Positions 27,348-36,981 of a stretch of DNA of 64,000 bases are shown here, piece by piece. Under the pieces are notes generated by a model that was not told the origin of the DNA, ran no database searches, and saw only the letters and a program-made list of their open reading frames with translations. Position 1 is the stretch's first letter. Every line of letters begins with the position of its first letter. The translations under genes and the position numbers were made by a program. Source of the DNA: Arenibacter echinorum. Lineage in GTDB: Bacteria > Bacteroidota > Bacteroidia > Flavobacteriales > Flavobacteriaceae. The DNA is taken from the NCBI RefSeq assembly GCF_003259375.1, contig NZ_QLLN01000006.1:310001-374000 (forward strand). Reading direction: 5' to 3'.

Positions 27348-27800
27348 TTATTGTTTACTTTCCAGTTTTCTCAATTTTTCTTTATCCTTTTCTATGCCCT
27401 TGTTCAGTTTATCCATTTTCTGGTTCAGTTTCTCTATCGCCAATGGTGACAATTTGCCTTTTTTCTCATCCTTTATCATTTTCTCCTGAATCTTTGTAAT
27501 TTTCTTTTCATCCTTGGCAATAGACCTTCTCTTGGAATCTATATCGGAGGAAAGTTTCTCTCGATTTTTAAGTTCCTTTTCAGCCTTCTTCTGAGCTTTT
27601 TCAGCCTTCTTGGCCTCCTTTTCCGCCTTTTCAATCCTTTTTTGGGCTTCTCTGGCCTCTTTCGCTTCCTGCCGAATTTTTTCCTGCATCATCTGTTCTG
27701 TATTTTCCACGGGAGTAACTGGAACCGGAGTTTCCTGTGCCAAGCTGATTTGGCAGAATAAAACCACTGCCAATAGGGTAATAATTTTAATCATTTTCAT
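27348..27800 (-). CDS. Exported Lys/Glu-rich coiled-coil protein
   Basis: 150 residues. A signal peptide ends in ISLAQE. After a Pro-rich linker (TPVPVTPVEN), residues 40-150 are almost wholly charged (KEAKKAEKAQKKAEKELK and similar), with heptads that should form a long coiled coil. It has no known domain. Such periplasmic coiled coils occur widely in flavobacteria, sometimes as chaperone-like or structural proteins. The gene stands alone. Confidence 0.6.
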   Translation of the reverse strand: MKMIKIITLLAVVLFCQISLAQETPVPVTPVENTEQMMQEKIRQEAKEAREAQKRIEKAEKEAKKAEKAQKKAEKELKNREKLSSDIDSKRRSIAKDEKKITKIQEKMIKDEKKGKLSPLAIEKLNQKMDKLNKGIEKDKEKLRKLESKQ

Positions 27801-28116
27801 AAAGTAGTATTAAGTTGAATGTCCCGATACACCTAGATTCCAAGGCTTAAATGGAATCTTTTATGTTGTATTGGATCATTATCAAAATTACGCAATATAT
27901 CCTGCAATAATTATGACTAAAATCATTGTGTTAAACTTTGCAACTCCCAAATGAAAGTTCCAAATCATTATTGTAACAGTGATTTTCAATCGTTTTACAA
28001 AGTGTTAAAGGTTAACGTACATCGTTTCAAATAATTAGATTATTGTATTTGTCAATTGAATGGTGAAACCGTTTTGAAAATTTTATATCGTATTTTTACG
28101 GTCAATTATAATTCTA
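27801..28116. other. Intergenic region upstream of mnmE
   Basis: AT-rich, 316 nt between divergent genes; it should hold the promoters of both the coiled-coil gene and mnmE. I find no gene, repeat or exact TTTG-N19-TAnnTTTG match in it. Confidence 0.4.
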
Positions 28117-29514
28117 ATGATTACCAACGACAACATCATTGCCTTAGCTACGCCCTCAGGGGCCGGTGCCATAGCTGTAATCCGTATTTCCGGTAAGGAC
28201 GCCATAGCCTTGGCGAATCCTTTCTTTACATCGATCAGAGGTAAGGATTTACGGAAACAAAAGAGCCATACCATACATTTGGGGCATATTACGGAGAACG
28301 ACAAGGTATTGGATGAAGTTTTGGTATCCCTTTTTAAAGGACCCCATTCCTATACAGGTGAAGATGTTGTTGAGATATCCTGTCATGGTTCGCCCTATAT
28401 TCAACAACAGATAATTCAGTTGTTTTTGCGCAATGGTTGCCGCATGGCAAATGCAGGGGAATTTACCCTACGAGCCTTTTTAAATGGTAAAATGGACTTG
28501 AGTCAGGCCGAAGCCGTGGCAGATCTTATAGCTTCCGATAACGAGGCAAGCCACCAAATAGCCATACAGCAAATGCGTGGCGGGTTCAGTAACGAGATCA
28601 AAAAATTGAGGGACCAATTATTAAACTTTGCCTCGTTAATGGAATTGGAGCTCGACTTTGCAGAGGAGGACGTAGAGTTTGCAGATAGAACCCAGTTTAA
28701 AAAACTTTTGACCAAAATACAGCGTATTTTAAAACGTCTGATCGATTCCTTTGCTGTAGGCAATGTAATCAAGAACGGGATTCCCATCGCCATTGTTGGC
28801 GAGCCCAATGTTGGCAAATCCACCCTGCTGAATGCCCTTTTAAATGAGGAGCGGGCCATTGTAAGTGATATTGCCGGTACCACCAGGGATACCATAGAGG
28901 ACGAGATTGTCATAGGCGGCATAGGATTTCGGTTTATTGACACCGCCGGAATTAGGGACACCAAAGATGTGGTGGAAAGTATAGGGATAAAAAAGACTTT
29001 TGAGAAAATAGAACAGGCCCAGGTGGTGGTGCTATTGGTAGATGCTTGGCAAATGGCTACCCATGCAGATAAGTTAAAGAACAGCATAAAGGAACTGGAA
29101 AAAATAAGGACTAAATACCCCCAAAAACCTTTGTTGGTAATTGCCAACAAGGTGGACAGGTTGGATAAGGAACAAATTAAGAATCTACAATCCAAAATTT
29201 CAGGACTGCACTTGCTGTCTGCCAAATCTGGACAAGGTGTTGAAACGTTGAAGTCGCGCTTATTGGATTTTGTCAATACGGGAGCCCTGCGGAATAGTGA
29301 AACCATTGTAACCAATACGAGGCATTACAGTTCCCTTTTAAAGGCCTTGGAAGAAATAGAAAAAGTACAATTTGGTATGGAGGAGGACACTCCCAGTGAC
29401 TTGCTGGCCATAGATGTTAAGGAAGCCCTTTACCATTTAGGAGAAATTACCGGGCAAGTGACCAATGATGAGCTGTTGGGGAATATATTTGCCAACTTTT
29501 GTATCGGAAAGTAA
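28117..29514 (+). CDS. mnmE: tRNA uridine-5-carboxymethylaminomethyl modification GTPase
   Basis: 465 residues. With MnmG it installs the carboxymethylaminomethyl group on U34 of several tRNAs. The N-terminal tetrahydrofolate-binding domain begins NIIALATPSGAGAIAVIRISG; the helical domain carries LNGKMDLSQAEAVADLI. The G domain (about 215-380) has G1 GEPNVGKST, G2-G3 GTTRDT and DTAG, and G4 NKVD. The C-terminal FCIGK carries the catalytic Cys. The start codon is the family start. A hairpin terminator follows 30 nt after the stop. Confidence 0.97.
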   Translation: MITNDNIIALATPSGAGAIAVIRISGKDAIALANPFFTSIRGKDLRKQKSHTIHLGHITENDKVLDEVLVSLFKGPHSYTGEDVVEISCHGSPYIQQQIIQLFLRNGCRMANAGEFTLRAFLNGKMDLSQAEAVADLIASDNEASHQIAIQQMRGGFSNEIKKLRDQLLNFASLMELELDFAEEDVEFADRTQFKKLLTKIQRILKRLIDSFAVGNVIKNGIPIAIVGEPNVGKSTLLNALLNEERAIVSDIAGTTRDTIEDEIVIGGIGFRFIDTAGIRDTKDVVESIGIKKTFEKIEQAQVVVLLVDAWQMATHADKLKNSIKELEKIRTKYPQKPLLVIANKVDRLDKEQIKNLQSKISGLHLLSAKSGQGVETLKSRLLDFVNTGALRNSETIVTNTRHYSSLLKALEEIEKVQFGMEEDTPSDLLAIDVKEALYHLGEITGQVTNDELLGNIFANFCIGK

Positions 29515-29544
29515 CATTACAAAATATCATAAATTAAAACACAA

Positions 29545-29569
29545 TAAAACCCAGTAAATACTGGGTTTA
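29545..29569 (+). terminator. Terminator after mnmE
   Basis: AAACCCAGTA / TACTGGGTTT arms of 10 bp separated by AA, followed by TTTATTAATT. Modest T-tract, but well placed after the mnmE stop. Confidence 0.6.
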
Positions 29570-29863
29570 TTAATTCCAACTTTTTCGATACTTTCCTTTT
29601 TTTAGTCATTTTTTGCAATATTTTGTACCTCTAACCATTATAATCTAATTATTTAGAACAGGGAAATTTTCGACCCTCATATGTACCTAATATTTAACAC
29701 TAACCCTATTTTTATTAATGAGTTAGTTATATTATCATTTGAGTATCTATAAATTGACTTATTTTGTAACTTTATTTCGCTGCGATTTTCGAACGATTTG
29801 ATTTTCAAAACATTTCACATTGGAGAGGCAGCAATTTAGAGATTTCTGGTAATAATTTTCAAT
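29570..29863. other. Intergenic region before the metallopeptidase pseudogene
   Basis: 294 nt, AT-rich. It contains no gene I can support; one presumes the promoter of the zinc peptidase gene lies in it. Confidence 0.4.
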
Positions 29864-30763
29864 ATGAAATGGAAAGGTAGGCGTCAAAGTTCAAATGTAG
29901 AAGACAAAAGAGGTGGATCTGGTTCAAGCAGAGGAATAGGTGGATTTAATCCTATGTTACTAGGGCCATTAATTAAACTTCTTTTTTCAAAAACTGGTTT
30001 AATTATAGTTGCAGTATTATTGGTATTTTCTTTTATTACCGGTAATAATCCTATAAGTTTCCTTGGTAATATATTTCTAGGGGGCAACAGTCAGCCGGCC
30101 TCTACAGAATCCTATCAAGGCACGGCAGAGGAAAATATACAGGCGGAATTCAGCGCTACTATTTTGGCCAGCACTGAAGATGTGTGGAATACTATTTTAG
30201 ATAACTATCAAGAACCGACCTTAGTGCTTTTTTCAGGTTACGTTACATCTGCCTGCGGTTCTGCGTCAAGTGCTACTGGTCCTTTTTATTGCCCTGGTGA
30301 TCAAAAATTATATCTGGATCTTAGTTTTTTTGAGGATATGGAACGCCAAATGAATGCTCCAGGTGACTTTGCACAAGCCTATGTCATAGCCCATGAGGTA
30401 GGTCATAATGTTCAAAAACTAATGGGTACAATGGACAAGGTAAATCGCCTGAAGGGACAATTAAGTGAGACTGAATTCAATAAGGTTTCGGTGCGATTGG
30501 AGTTACAAGCAGATTTTTTAGCAGGTGTTTGGGCAAACCGTTCCCAACGCATGACACAAATGATGTAGGAAGGGGATCTAGAGGAGGCCCTTAATGCCGC
30601 CAATGCCATCGGCGATGATAGGTTACAGCGTCAATCAACTGGAAAGGTAGTACCTGACTCATTTACGCACGGTACATCGGAACAGCGAATTAGATGGTTT
30701 AAAAAGGGGTTTGAAACAGGGGATATTTCTCAAGGAGACACATTTAATGCCAAGTTTCTTTGA
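29864..30763 (+). pseudogene. YpfJ/KPN_02809-type neutral zinc metallopeptidase, broken by TAG
   Basis: The reading frame runs 29864-30763 but is interrupted by an in-frame TAG at 30566-30568. Residues 1-234 include a membrane helix (about 45-67), LVLFSGYVTSACGSASSATG, VIAHEVGHNVQK (HExxH zinc site) and RLELQADFLAGVWAN (third ligand). After the TAG the same frame continues 64 codons to a TGA. That tail still matches the family: [40 protein letters not shown] and [12 protein letters not shown]. The tail is intact and well conserved, so this is either a very recent nonsense mutation, a sequence error, or readthrough. All catalytic residues lie before the stop. A PH-domain gene follows 56 nt later. 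Confidence 0.9.
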
Positions 30764-30819
30764 TTATAGTAGTGTAATTTATTAGGGAACTCAATAAATC
30801 TAGATTTGGAGAATAGTAT

Positions 30820-31197
30820 ATGGGTCTATTAAATAAAATATTAGGAAACGCGAGTGAGGTATCGTCAGAAAAACTTAATCAGAAGTATGCTAGATTACTT
30901 ATCGATGATGAACAAATCGAACTCGGATTTACCTTGTTCAGGGATGTATTTATGTTCACTAATAAAAGGTTAATTTTAGTGGATATTCAAGGCCTTACGG
31001 GAAGCAAAATAGAGTACAAATCTTTGCCATATAAAAACATCTCCCGCTTCTCCCTGGAAACATCAGGAACCTTTGATTTGGACGCAGAGCTAAAGATTTG
31101 GATTTCCGGTGAGGACACACCCAGTGTAAGTAAGAAATTCAATAAAAGCATAGACGTATACGAAGTCCAAAAATATTTAGCCAAAAAGGTAATGTAA
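30820..31197 (+). CDS. Bacterial PH-domain protein (bPH_1 type)
   Basis: 125 residues forming one bacterial PH domain: LLIDDEQIELGFTLFRDVFMFTNKRLILVDIQG, then KIEYKSLPYKNISRFSLETS and FDLDAELKIWISGEDT, ending in an amphipathic helix. The Y-x-x-L-P-Y-x-x-I-x-x-F and F-x-x-T-x-x-R-L spacing is the family mark. Cytosolic. Function unknown; the fold resembles eukaryotic PH domains but has no proven lipid ligand. Downstream of the broken peptidase gene, perhaps in the same unit. Confidence 0.85.
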   Translation: MGLLNKILGNASEVSSEKLNQKYARLLIDDEQIELGFTLFRDVFMFTNKRLILVDIQGLTGSKIEYKSLPYKNISRFSLETSGTFDLDAELKIWISGEDTPSVSKKFNKSIDVYEVQKYLAKKVM

Positions 31198-31520
31198 CCT
31201 TTTGCTTTACAAGTTTAAATACAATATCTGGTAAGTGGTTTATCATCGATGATTTTAATCTGCCCTTGATTAGAACTGTTTTTTCTAGAATCTTCATTAA
31301 AGTGACCTCCTCCCCCTGATAATGGCCGTGACCTGATTTTTTACTAACTTATGCAATAGTCACACAAGTTGGGAATGATTAAACTAAGGCACTATGTACT
31401 TTTAGGAGATATACCCACAAAGGCACAATCATTATGATTCTTTCGGACATAAAGGGAAAATGGATTCATAATGAAAATAAGGAAGGACATTATAGATAAA
31501 ATAAATGTGATACAAAACAC
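31198..31520. other. Intergenic region before the DUF5916 gene
   Basis: 323 nt. Two short overlapping open frames (about 20 codons each) occur near 31377-31500, but neither has a recognisable motif. No terminator or clear promoter was found. Confidence 0.35.
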
Positions 31521-33776
31521 ATGAATTTCCAGAATCACTTTACGAAAATTATGATAAATGCCATTTATCAGATACCCATATACCTTATACCTGTTCTAGG
31601 ATTTGGTCAGGACATGGATAATGAAAATGATGTAAAGGAAATAAATGGGTATTCACTTAATGGCATAGAGCTTCGTATGGACGGGATTGTGGATGAAGAA
31701 TTTTGGACTACTATTCCGGGCAATGGCAATTTCTTAATGCAAGAACCAAAAGAAGGGGCTGAACCAACAGAGCAAACTGAAGTACGAATTGCCTTCGATA
31801 GCCAAAATATCTATATCGCAGTGGTTTGTTATGATAGTAGTCCGTCAGATATAAAGACTTTTCAAAAGAAAAGGGACGCACCCCTAGAGACAGATGATCG
31901 TTTTAGATGGATTTTTGATACATTTATGGACAAGCGAAGTGCCTATTTTTTCGAAATAAATCCCTTGGGATTACGGGGGGATGGTCTCATTTCTTCTGGC
32001 CAGGGTCAAACGTTGAACAAAGATTGGGATGGTATTTGGAATGCATGGACCTATATAGGCGATTTTGGTTGGTCTGCCGAAATCAAAATCCCCTTTCGCA
32101 GCATAAACTTTGATCCTAAAAGCGATATTTGGGGAATTAATTTTCAAAGGACCATACGCCGTAAAAACGAAGAACAATTATGGACAGGCCATCGCCGAAA
32201 TCAGGGATTGTTACGACCGCAGAATGCCGGTATTCTTACGGGGCTTGTTGGACATTCGCAGGGATTAGGCTTAGAAATTGTCCCTTATGGCATTACCCAG
32301 TACAGCAAAGAATATAATGAGGGGAAGGACGGGTACAGCAGTACTTCTTCTGCCGACCTTGGATTTGATATTAATTACAATATTACATCCCAGTTGAAAG
32401 CTTCTATTACCTACAATACTGATTTTGCCCAGACCGAGGTGGACAATCGACAAATAAATCTTACTCGTTTTCCTTTGCGTTTCCCAGAGAAAAGAGATTT
32501 TTTCCTAGAGGGGTCCTCAATTTTGCAATTTGCACCTTCAAGTAATGTAGACCCTTATTTTAGTCGCAGAATCGGACTGGTGAAAGGGTTACCTATCCCT
32601 ATTAAGTATGGAGGTCGTCTTATAGGAAATATAGGTAAGAGCAACATTGCACTATTACACGTACGTACAGGAAGAGAAGGAGAGCTGAATCCAGAAAATT
32701 TTTCAGTGGCCAGATATACAAGAAATTTCTGGAAGGAGAGTTCTATCGGCCTAATATACACCCATAGAAGCACTGAAGACGATATTTTATTTGGTAACCC
32801 AATTCAAGATAGAAAAACATGGGGTACCGATCTAAACTTAAGTACTTCAGAATTTCTAGGAGATAATACACTACAGTTCTCAGCTTTTTTTGTTGCGCAC
32901 AACCCCGCTTCACCCTTTGATAATTCTACCTCCATATCCGATAGATCAGTCCGCGGGTTTCGTTTTAATTTTCCCAACCAACCCTGGTCTGCTTGGGTTT
33001 CGTACAGGGAATTTGGAGATGAGTATGATCCAGCGATCGGGTTTAACCAACGTAACGGTTTTAAAAGGTTGCAACCGGCAATTAACTATGCTCCTCTATT
33101 TGAAAAGAGCTCCTTTATAAGAGAAATAGAATGGGGCATTTACTATGAATATCTCACTTCATTGGAAAATAAACTTCTTACCGAAAATCTCCGGTTTAAC
33201 TTGGGAACCATCCGTTTTGAATCTGGTGATAATTTAGGTGTTGAAGTCTCTAGGAACTTTGAATTTCTTAATGAAGAATTTGATATACTTGGGGACAGTA
33301 CAGTTATTGTAGCTCCAGGGGAATATGTGAATTGGGGTTACGAAATACAAGCATCTTCTGCCTCCTTTCGTAAGGTATCTGGATCAATTGGTTATGAAGC
33401 TGGAGGATTTTGGACCGGAAATATTACAAGTCTGGTTATGGGTCTAACCATTCGCCCAGCACTTGGTATTAATCTAAGCAGTGGGTACACGCATACCCAA
33501 GTAAGTGCTGAAAACAGTGGATTTAGTACCAATTTATTCCAGATAGATCTTGGCCTTGATTTTACTCCCGATATTTCACTTTCGTCTAACATCCAATTTG
33601 ATGATATAAGCGATGTTCTGGGGACCAACACCCGTTTTAGATGGATAATTACCCCTGGTACCGACATTTTTTTTGTGTATAACCACAATTGGCTAAACGA
33701 CCCAATATTGAACAGAAGACTTTTTACAACACAACAGGGAGCAGCGATGAAGGCAGTTTACACCTATCGTTTTTAG
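31521..33776 (+). CDS. CBM9-like/DUF5916 outer-membrane beta-barrel protein
   Basis: 751 residues with a signal-like N-terminus (hydrophobic at about 12-28). Residues 40-230 form a CBM9-type beta-sandwich: LRMDGIVDEEFW, TEVRIAFDSQNIYIAVVCYD, RDAPLETDDRFRWIFDTFMD and WSAEIKIPFRSINF. The rest is a DUF5916 beta-barrel (RFPLRFPEKRDFFLEGSS, DPYFSRRIGLVKG, YSKEY) ending in AVYTYRF, an aromatic C-terminal strand. Members sit in the outer membrane and are often near peptidase or glycan loci; the role is unproven. It is a single gene before the accessory block. Confidence 0.85.
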   Translation: MNFQNHFTKIMINAIYQIPIYLIPVLGFGQDMDNENDVKEINGYSLNGIELRMDGIVDEEFWTTIPGNGNFLMQEPKEGAEPTEQTEVRIAFDSQNIYIAVVCYDSSPSDIKTFQKKRDAPLETDDRFRWIFDTFMDKRSAYFFEINPLGLRGDGLISSGQGQTLNKDWDGIWNAWTYIGDFGWSAEIKIPFRSINFDPKSDIWGINFQRTIRRKNEEQLWTGHRRNQGLLRPQNAGILTGLVGHSQGLGLEIVPYGITQYSKEYNEGKDGYSSTSSADLGFDINYNITSQLKASITYNTDFAQTEVDNRQINLTRFPLRFPEKRDFFLEGSSILQFAPSSNVDPYFSRRIGLVKGLPIPIKYGGRLIGNIGKSNIALLHVRTGREGELNPENFSVARYTRNFWKESSIGLIYTHRSTEDDILFGNPIQDRKTWGTDLNLSTSEFLGDNTLQFSAFFVAHNPASPFDNSTSISDRSVRGFRFNFPNQPWSAWVSYREFGDEYDPAIGFNQRNGFKRLQPAINYAPLFEKSSFIREIEWGIYYEYLTSLENKLLTENLRFNLGTIRFESGDNLGVEVSRNFEFLNEEFDILGDSTVIVAPGEYVNWGYEIQASSASFRKVSGSIGYEAGGFWTGNITSLVMGLTIRPALGINLSSGYTHTQVSAENSGFSTNLFQIDLGLDFTPDISLSSNIQFDDISDVLGTNTRFRWIITPGTDIFFVYNHNWLNDPILNRRLFTTQQGAAMKAVYTYRF

Positions 33777-33859
33777 GTAGGTAATAGTCATAAAGACCGC
33801 GGGGAATCAAATAACCAAGACTTTCTTATTCTCAGGTAAAAACTTGGAAAAAATACAAA

Positions 33860-33994
33860 ATGCTATTGTTATTATTTTTGGTTCTGAAACTAATGGTGGG
33901 GTTTAAAGACAATCCAATCGCAATTGCATTTTTATTACCAATTGCCAATTTCCTTATACTTTCGGCATTTCTTTTTATCTCGATTTACACCTAA
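33860..33994 (+). CDS. Possible 44-aa hydrophobic ORF or gene remnant
   Basis: ATG at 33860 to TAA at 33992-33994. The product has two hydrophobic stretches separated by MVGFKDNP; it could be a small membrane protein or, more likely, the tail of a decayed transporter or glycosyltransferase. No family recognised. Confidence 0.25.
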   Translation: MLLLLFLVLKLMVGFKDNPIAIAFLLPIANFLILSAFLFISIYT

Positions 33995-34265
33995 ATGGAG
34001 TTTAATGATCTGTATACAATTTTCCATTGGTCATTCTTTGGCTATCCTAGGGTTAATATTATAATTTAGACATGGTTAGCCTGTGGTTGACCTATGGTTA
34101 AAAATGGTGGGTGTGAGTGCTTATTTTACCATGTACATGCAACCAAAACCTATTAAATAATTGATTATAAACATATTATAATTTGTTTAATTATGCTTCT
34201 AATGCGGTAACAATGTGGTTCGACTTTGGTTGACATTTCAAAGTTATACTCCAAATTTCGAGAAC

Positions 34266-34300
34266 AAAAAAAGAACAATGGTTTCCCATTGTTCCCTTTT
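34266..34300 (-). terminator. Terminator of the SusCD-amidohydrolase block
   Basis: GAACAATGG / CCATTGTTC stem with a TTTC loop; on the minus strand a U-run of seven follows. It stands 56 nt after the BASS-carrier stop. The same hairpin, with the same AACTCAACT-rich flank, recurs at 53170-53206 after the sulfatase genes. Confidence 0.85.
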
Positions 34301-34355
34301 CAACTAAACTCAACTCAACTTAAATTATTGTATTTCTTTCAATGTAATGTCTAAC

Positions 34356-35450
34356 TCAATAAACCTCTGAATGCTTAGGTTCTTTTTTGTGCCAATAGGA
34401 TGCCAATATGGATCCCGTTATGTTCATCAGTGGCCCGAATACCGCTGGGGCCAGTCCCATGGTCGCTATCTTACCCAAAGAATTGGCTATCCCTGAGGCA
34501 AGGCCCCCATTTTGCATCCCAACTTCCAGTGCAATCGTACGTGAATCCTGCTCATTCAACTTCAATAGTCGAGCATACCAATACCCTAGCATGTACCCAA
34601 ATAAGTTGTGGATAAGCACCAATAACATTAAGATTCCCCCTATATCCAAAAGACTGTCCCTTCCCGCTGCCGTTATTACAACAATAATCAATCCAATACC
34701 CAGCATGGAAATTACAGGTAGTGCCTTGTCCATCCATTTAGCCTTATCTCCCCGCAAACGGTTAAACAACAGACCAACACCAAGGGGTAAAATAATCATC
34801 TTTACAATACTCCACATCATATCCAGCACATCTATTTCTATAAATTCGCCAGCCAAGAACTTCATAAGAAGTGGTGTTATAAAGGGAGCCAGTAAAGTAG
34901 ACACAGAGGTAATTGTAATGGATAGTGCCAAATTGGCCTTCGCCAAATATGCCATTACATTGGATGCCACCCCACTAGGGGAACAGCCGATCAGAACGAT
35001 CCCTGCCGCGATTTCCGGTGGAAAATTGCTATATTTTGCCAGGACAAAACCCATGATGGGCATAATACCCAACTGTGCCGTGACCCCGACCATTACCCCT
35101 TTGGGCGACTTGATAACTTCTGCAAAATCGCCAAGTTTCATTGAGGTTCCCATACCGAACATAATGAGTTGGATCAAGGGTATGATCAGTGCGGTAAGCT
35201 TAAAATCGCCTATCTGCAAAAAGTATTGGGGGTAATATAGCGCCAGGGCTACTCCGGCAAATATGGAGGCTGTAAATACATAACTGTTCAGGGACTTATA
35301 TCCACTGAAGCCAAAGGCCAGAAGTGCAAAAAAGGCCATTATCAATAGCCCGGCATGTTCAATATTATAGGTAAAGATCATGCCCAAAATTGCCAACAGA
35401 AATATGGCGGCCATGCCAAGACAAATGGAATAAATATTCAATTTTTTCAA
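34356..35450 (-). CDS. BASS (bile acid:sodium symporter)-family carrier
   Basis: 364 residues, about ten predicted membrane helices. GIVLIGCSPSGVASNVMAYLAKANLALSITITSVSTLLAPFITP carries the conserved Gly-Cys-x-x-Ser/Pro-Gly...SN unwound region that binds Na+. Members import organic anions such as bile acids, pantoate or 2-keto acids with Na+. The last gene of the minus-strand accessory block, 27 nt after the SnoaL-like gene. The most economical idea is that it imports the carboxylate made by the periplasmic enzymes upstream. Residues 1-75 form a longer N-terminal part than usual (two to three extra helices). Confidence 0.85.
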   Translation of the reverse strand: MKKLNIYSICLGMAAIFLLAILGMIFTYNIEHAGLLIMAFFALLAFGFSGYKSLNSYVFTASIFAGVALALYYPQYFLQIGDFKLTALIIPLIQLIMFGMGTSMKLGDFAEVIKSPKGVMVGVTAQLGIMPIMGFVLAKYSNFPPEIAAGIVLIGCSPSGVASNVMAYLAKANLALSITITSVSTLLAPFITPLLMKFLAGEFIEIDVLDMMWSIVKMIILPLGVGLLFNRLRGDKAKWMDKALPVISMLGIGLIIVVITAAGRDSLLDIGGILMLLVLIHNLFGYMLGYWYARLLKLNEQDSRTIALEVGMQNGGLASGIANSLGKIATMGLAPAVFGPLMNITGSILASYWHKKEPKHSEVY

Positions 35451-35477
35451 AATAGTTTGGTTTAGGTTATTGTGGTT

Positions 35478-36026
35478 CTAGCTGGGCAATTTATAAGCCT
35501 GTCTGGCCAAAAGCCGAAGTTTGCCGTCCTTCCCTTTTTGATAGACCTGCATATTGCCGATACGAACATCCACAGGTTCCCCGGCATTGGTGCCTTTGGC
35601 CAAAAAAATATGTCTAACAATTGCTGTATTCCCAGAAATATGGATGGTCTGGTCAGCAGCTTCCAAAGACAAAAAATCGAACGGGCCGTTCACTAAATCA
35701 TCTATAAACGCGTCTTTGTTCTGAATAAGTCCGCTCGAATGACCATAGGTAAGTTCCTCAGAGCACAACGTTTCCATGAGTTCCGCGGTCGGATTTACCA
35801 TGACTTTATTAAAAGCTGTCACAGCCTTTTGAACTTCATCAATAGTGGGCAGATCTTGCCCTTCCATGGTAGTACTAGTAGAAGTTTCAGACTTCGTGTG
35901 ATCTGTATTTTGCTTACACCCCATCAATATGAACAGGGCGAAAAAAACAATGATCCAGCTGCTTTTTATTTTGTGATCTTCTTTTTGATCCTTGACTTTC
36001 ATTAATTCCTGTAGTCCGATTACCAT
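35478..36026 (-). CDS. Lipoprotein with a SnoaL/DUF4440 (NTF2-like) domain
   Basis: 182 residues. A hydrophobic stretch with lipobox ILMGC gives a lipoprotein; a Ser/Thr linker (TSTSTT) is followed by an NTF2-like DUF4440 fold at about 70-180 (VTAFNKVMVNPTAELMETLCSEELTYGHSSG and IHISGNTAIVRHIFLAKG). The start codon overlaps the end of the RraA-like gene by 7 nt; a second ATG at 36002 is possible and would shorten the leader. Periplasmic; NTF2-like proteins act as small isomerases or ligand sinks. Its place between the RraA-like gene and the carrier suggests a step late in the pathway. Confidence 0.75.
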   Translation of the reverse strand: MVIGLQELMKVKDQKEDHKIKSSWIIVFFALFILMGCKQNTDHTKSETSTSTTMEGQDLPTIDEVQKAVTAFNKVMVNPTAELMETLCSEELTYGHSSGLIQNKDAFIDDLVNGPFDFLSLEAADQTIHISGNTAIVRHIFLAKGTNAGEPVDVRIGNMQVYQKGKDGKLRLLARQAYKLPS

Positions 36027-36946
36027 GTCCTTTTACTTAAAATCTTATTCAAAGTCTCCTTGGACATTTTTACCAATTCCGGATGTTTGTCCAGCCATTC
36101 AAAAAATTCCGCTTTTAGCTTTTCGTTCCAATCACTATCTATCTCTCCTGTAGAATATTTTTTGGTCTTTACCATCTCAAAACCAAACTGGTCCTTAAGA
36201 GCTACAAACTCCGCAGTGCCTACTACCTGTTCGGCCAAATGCGCAGGAATAAAAAGTACACCTTCCCTTTTGGCAAGGACAAGATCTCCGGGCAATACCA
36301 TTACCTGGCCTATCCGTATTGGGGTGTTGAGTCCCATAAGTACTTCTTCCTCCAAAAAGGATGGGTGAAAATCCCTTACAAAGGCATTGAATCCTTCTAT
36401 CTGGCTTATACTCTCCAGATCCCTTGCACTGCCATTAAAAACCACTCCGTTGCCGGACTTGCTGTAAATGGAAGTTGCGAGGGTAGCTCCCATAAGGGTG
36501 CCCGTATCGATCTTGCCAAAACTATCCGCAACATAAACGTCGCCTTTAGTGAGTACCTCAATGGGCCATGAATTGGTATTTCCCTTCCTACCCTGCGAAT
36601 TTATTCCCCTTTCCTTAACGCTCTTCTCCACATCGGGGCGGCTCGGCATGAACAATGCCGTAAGTGCCCTACCCACAACAGGAACCTCATCGTGTACCAT
36701 TTTCCAATTGCCCTCGAACTGATTTTTATATCCTTCGTTTTCCAGGACGGTCCATGCATCATCGATACCAATTTTTTTTGCCCGTTCCAAAAGATCGTCC
36801 GGAATTTTTGGACGCCCATCGTTAAACCGTTCCCCTTTCCATTCGGAGGTCAAAAAAATAAGTTCCTCCTTGGGAATGGTCTGTCCCAATACATTAAAAG
36901 TGAGTAAAAATGAGAAAAGGAATAGTACAATTATATTGAACTTCAT
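36020..36946 (-). CDS. Exported RraA-like protein (HMG/oxalocitramalate aldolase superfamily)
   Basis: 308 residues with a Sec signal (MKFNIIVLFLFSFLLTFNVLGQ). The RraA-like core (about 75-270) holds the conserved KGDVYVADSFGKIDTGTLMGATLA, then GVVFNGSARDLESI with R175-D176, the Arg-Asp pair that forms the metal and keto-acid site in the aldolase subgroup. Cytosolic relatives cleave 4-hydroxy-4-methyl-2-oxoglutarate or decarboxylate oxaloacetate. An exported form is unusual. It lies between RidA (36 nt upstream) and the SnoaL lipoprotein (overlapping). The substrate here is probably a 2-oxo acid made by the PLP enzymes and RidA. Confidence 0.8.
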   Translation of the reverse strand: MKFNIIVLFLFSFLLTFNVLGQTIPKEELIFLTSEWKGERFNDGRPKIPDDLLERAKKIGIDDAWTVLENEGYKNQFEGNWKMVHDEVPVVGRALTALFMPSRPDVEKSVKERGINSQGRKGNTNSWPIEVLTKGDVYVADSFGKIDTGTLMGATLATSIYSKSGNGVVFNGSARDLESISQIEGFNAFVRDFHPSFLEEEVLMGLNTPIRIGQVMVLPGDLVLAKREGVLFIPAHLAEQVVGTAEFVALKDQFGFEMVKTKKYSTGEIDSDWNEKLKAEFFEWLDKHPELVKMSKETLNKILSKRTW

Positions 36947-36981
36947 TGTGCAAAAAGGTTTATAAGATGTTGATCGGTTTA

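Larger units (their letters stand above)
33777..34355. other. Long intergenic region between convergent units
   Basis: 579 nt between the DUF5916 gene and the carrier gene of the accessory block. It holds a possible 44-aa membrane ORF (33860-33994) and the terminator at 34266-34300; the rest (about 34000-34260) is AT-rich with nothing I can name. Confidence 0.5.

Noticed and set aside
28503-29315. 270-codon minus-strand frame inside mnmE
   Set aside because: Antisense to a clear core gene with all MnmE motifs; Ser-rich shadow translation.
34408-35235. 275-codon plus-strand frame opposite the BASS carrier
   Set aside because: Antisense to a well supported membrane protein; its Ile/Pro/Ser-rich composition is that of a mirrored hydrophobic gene.
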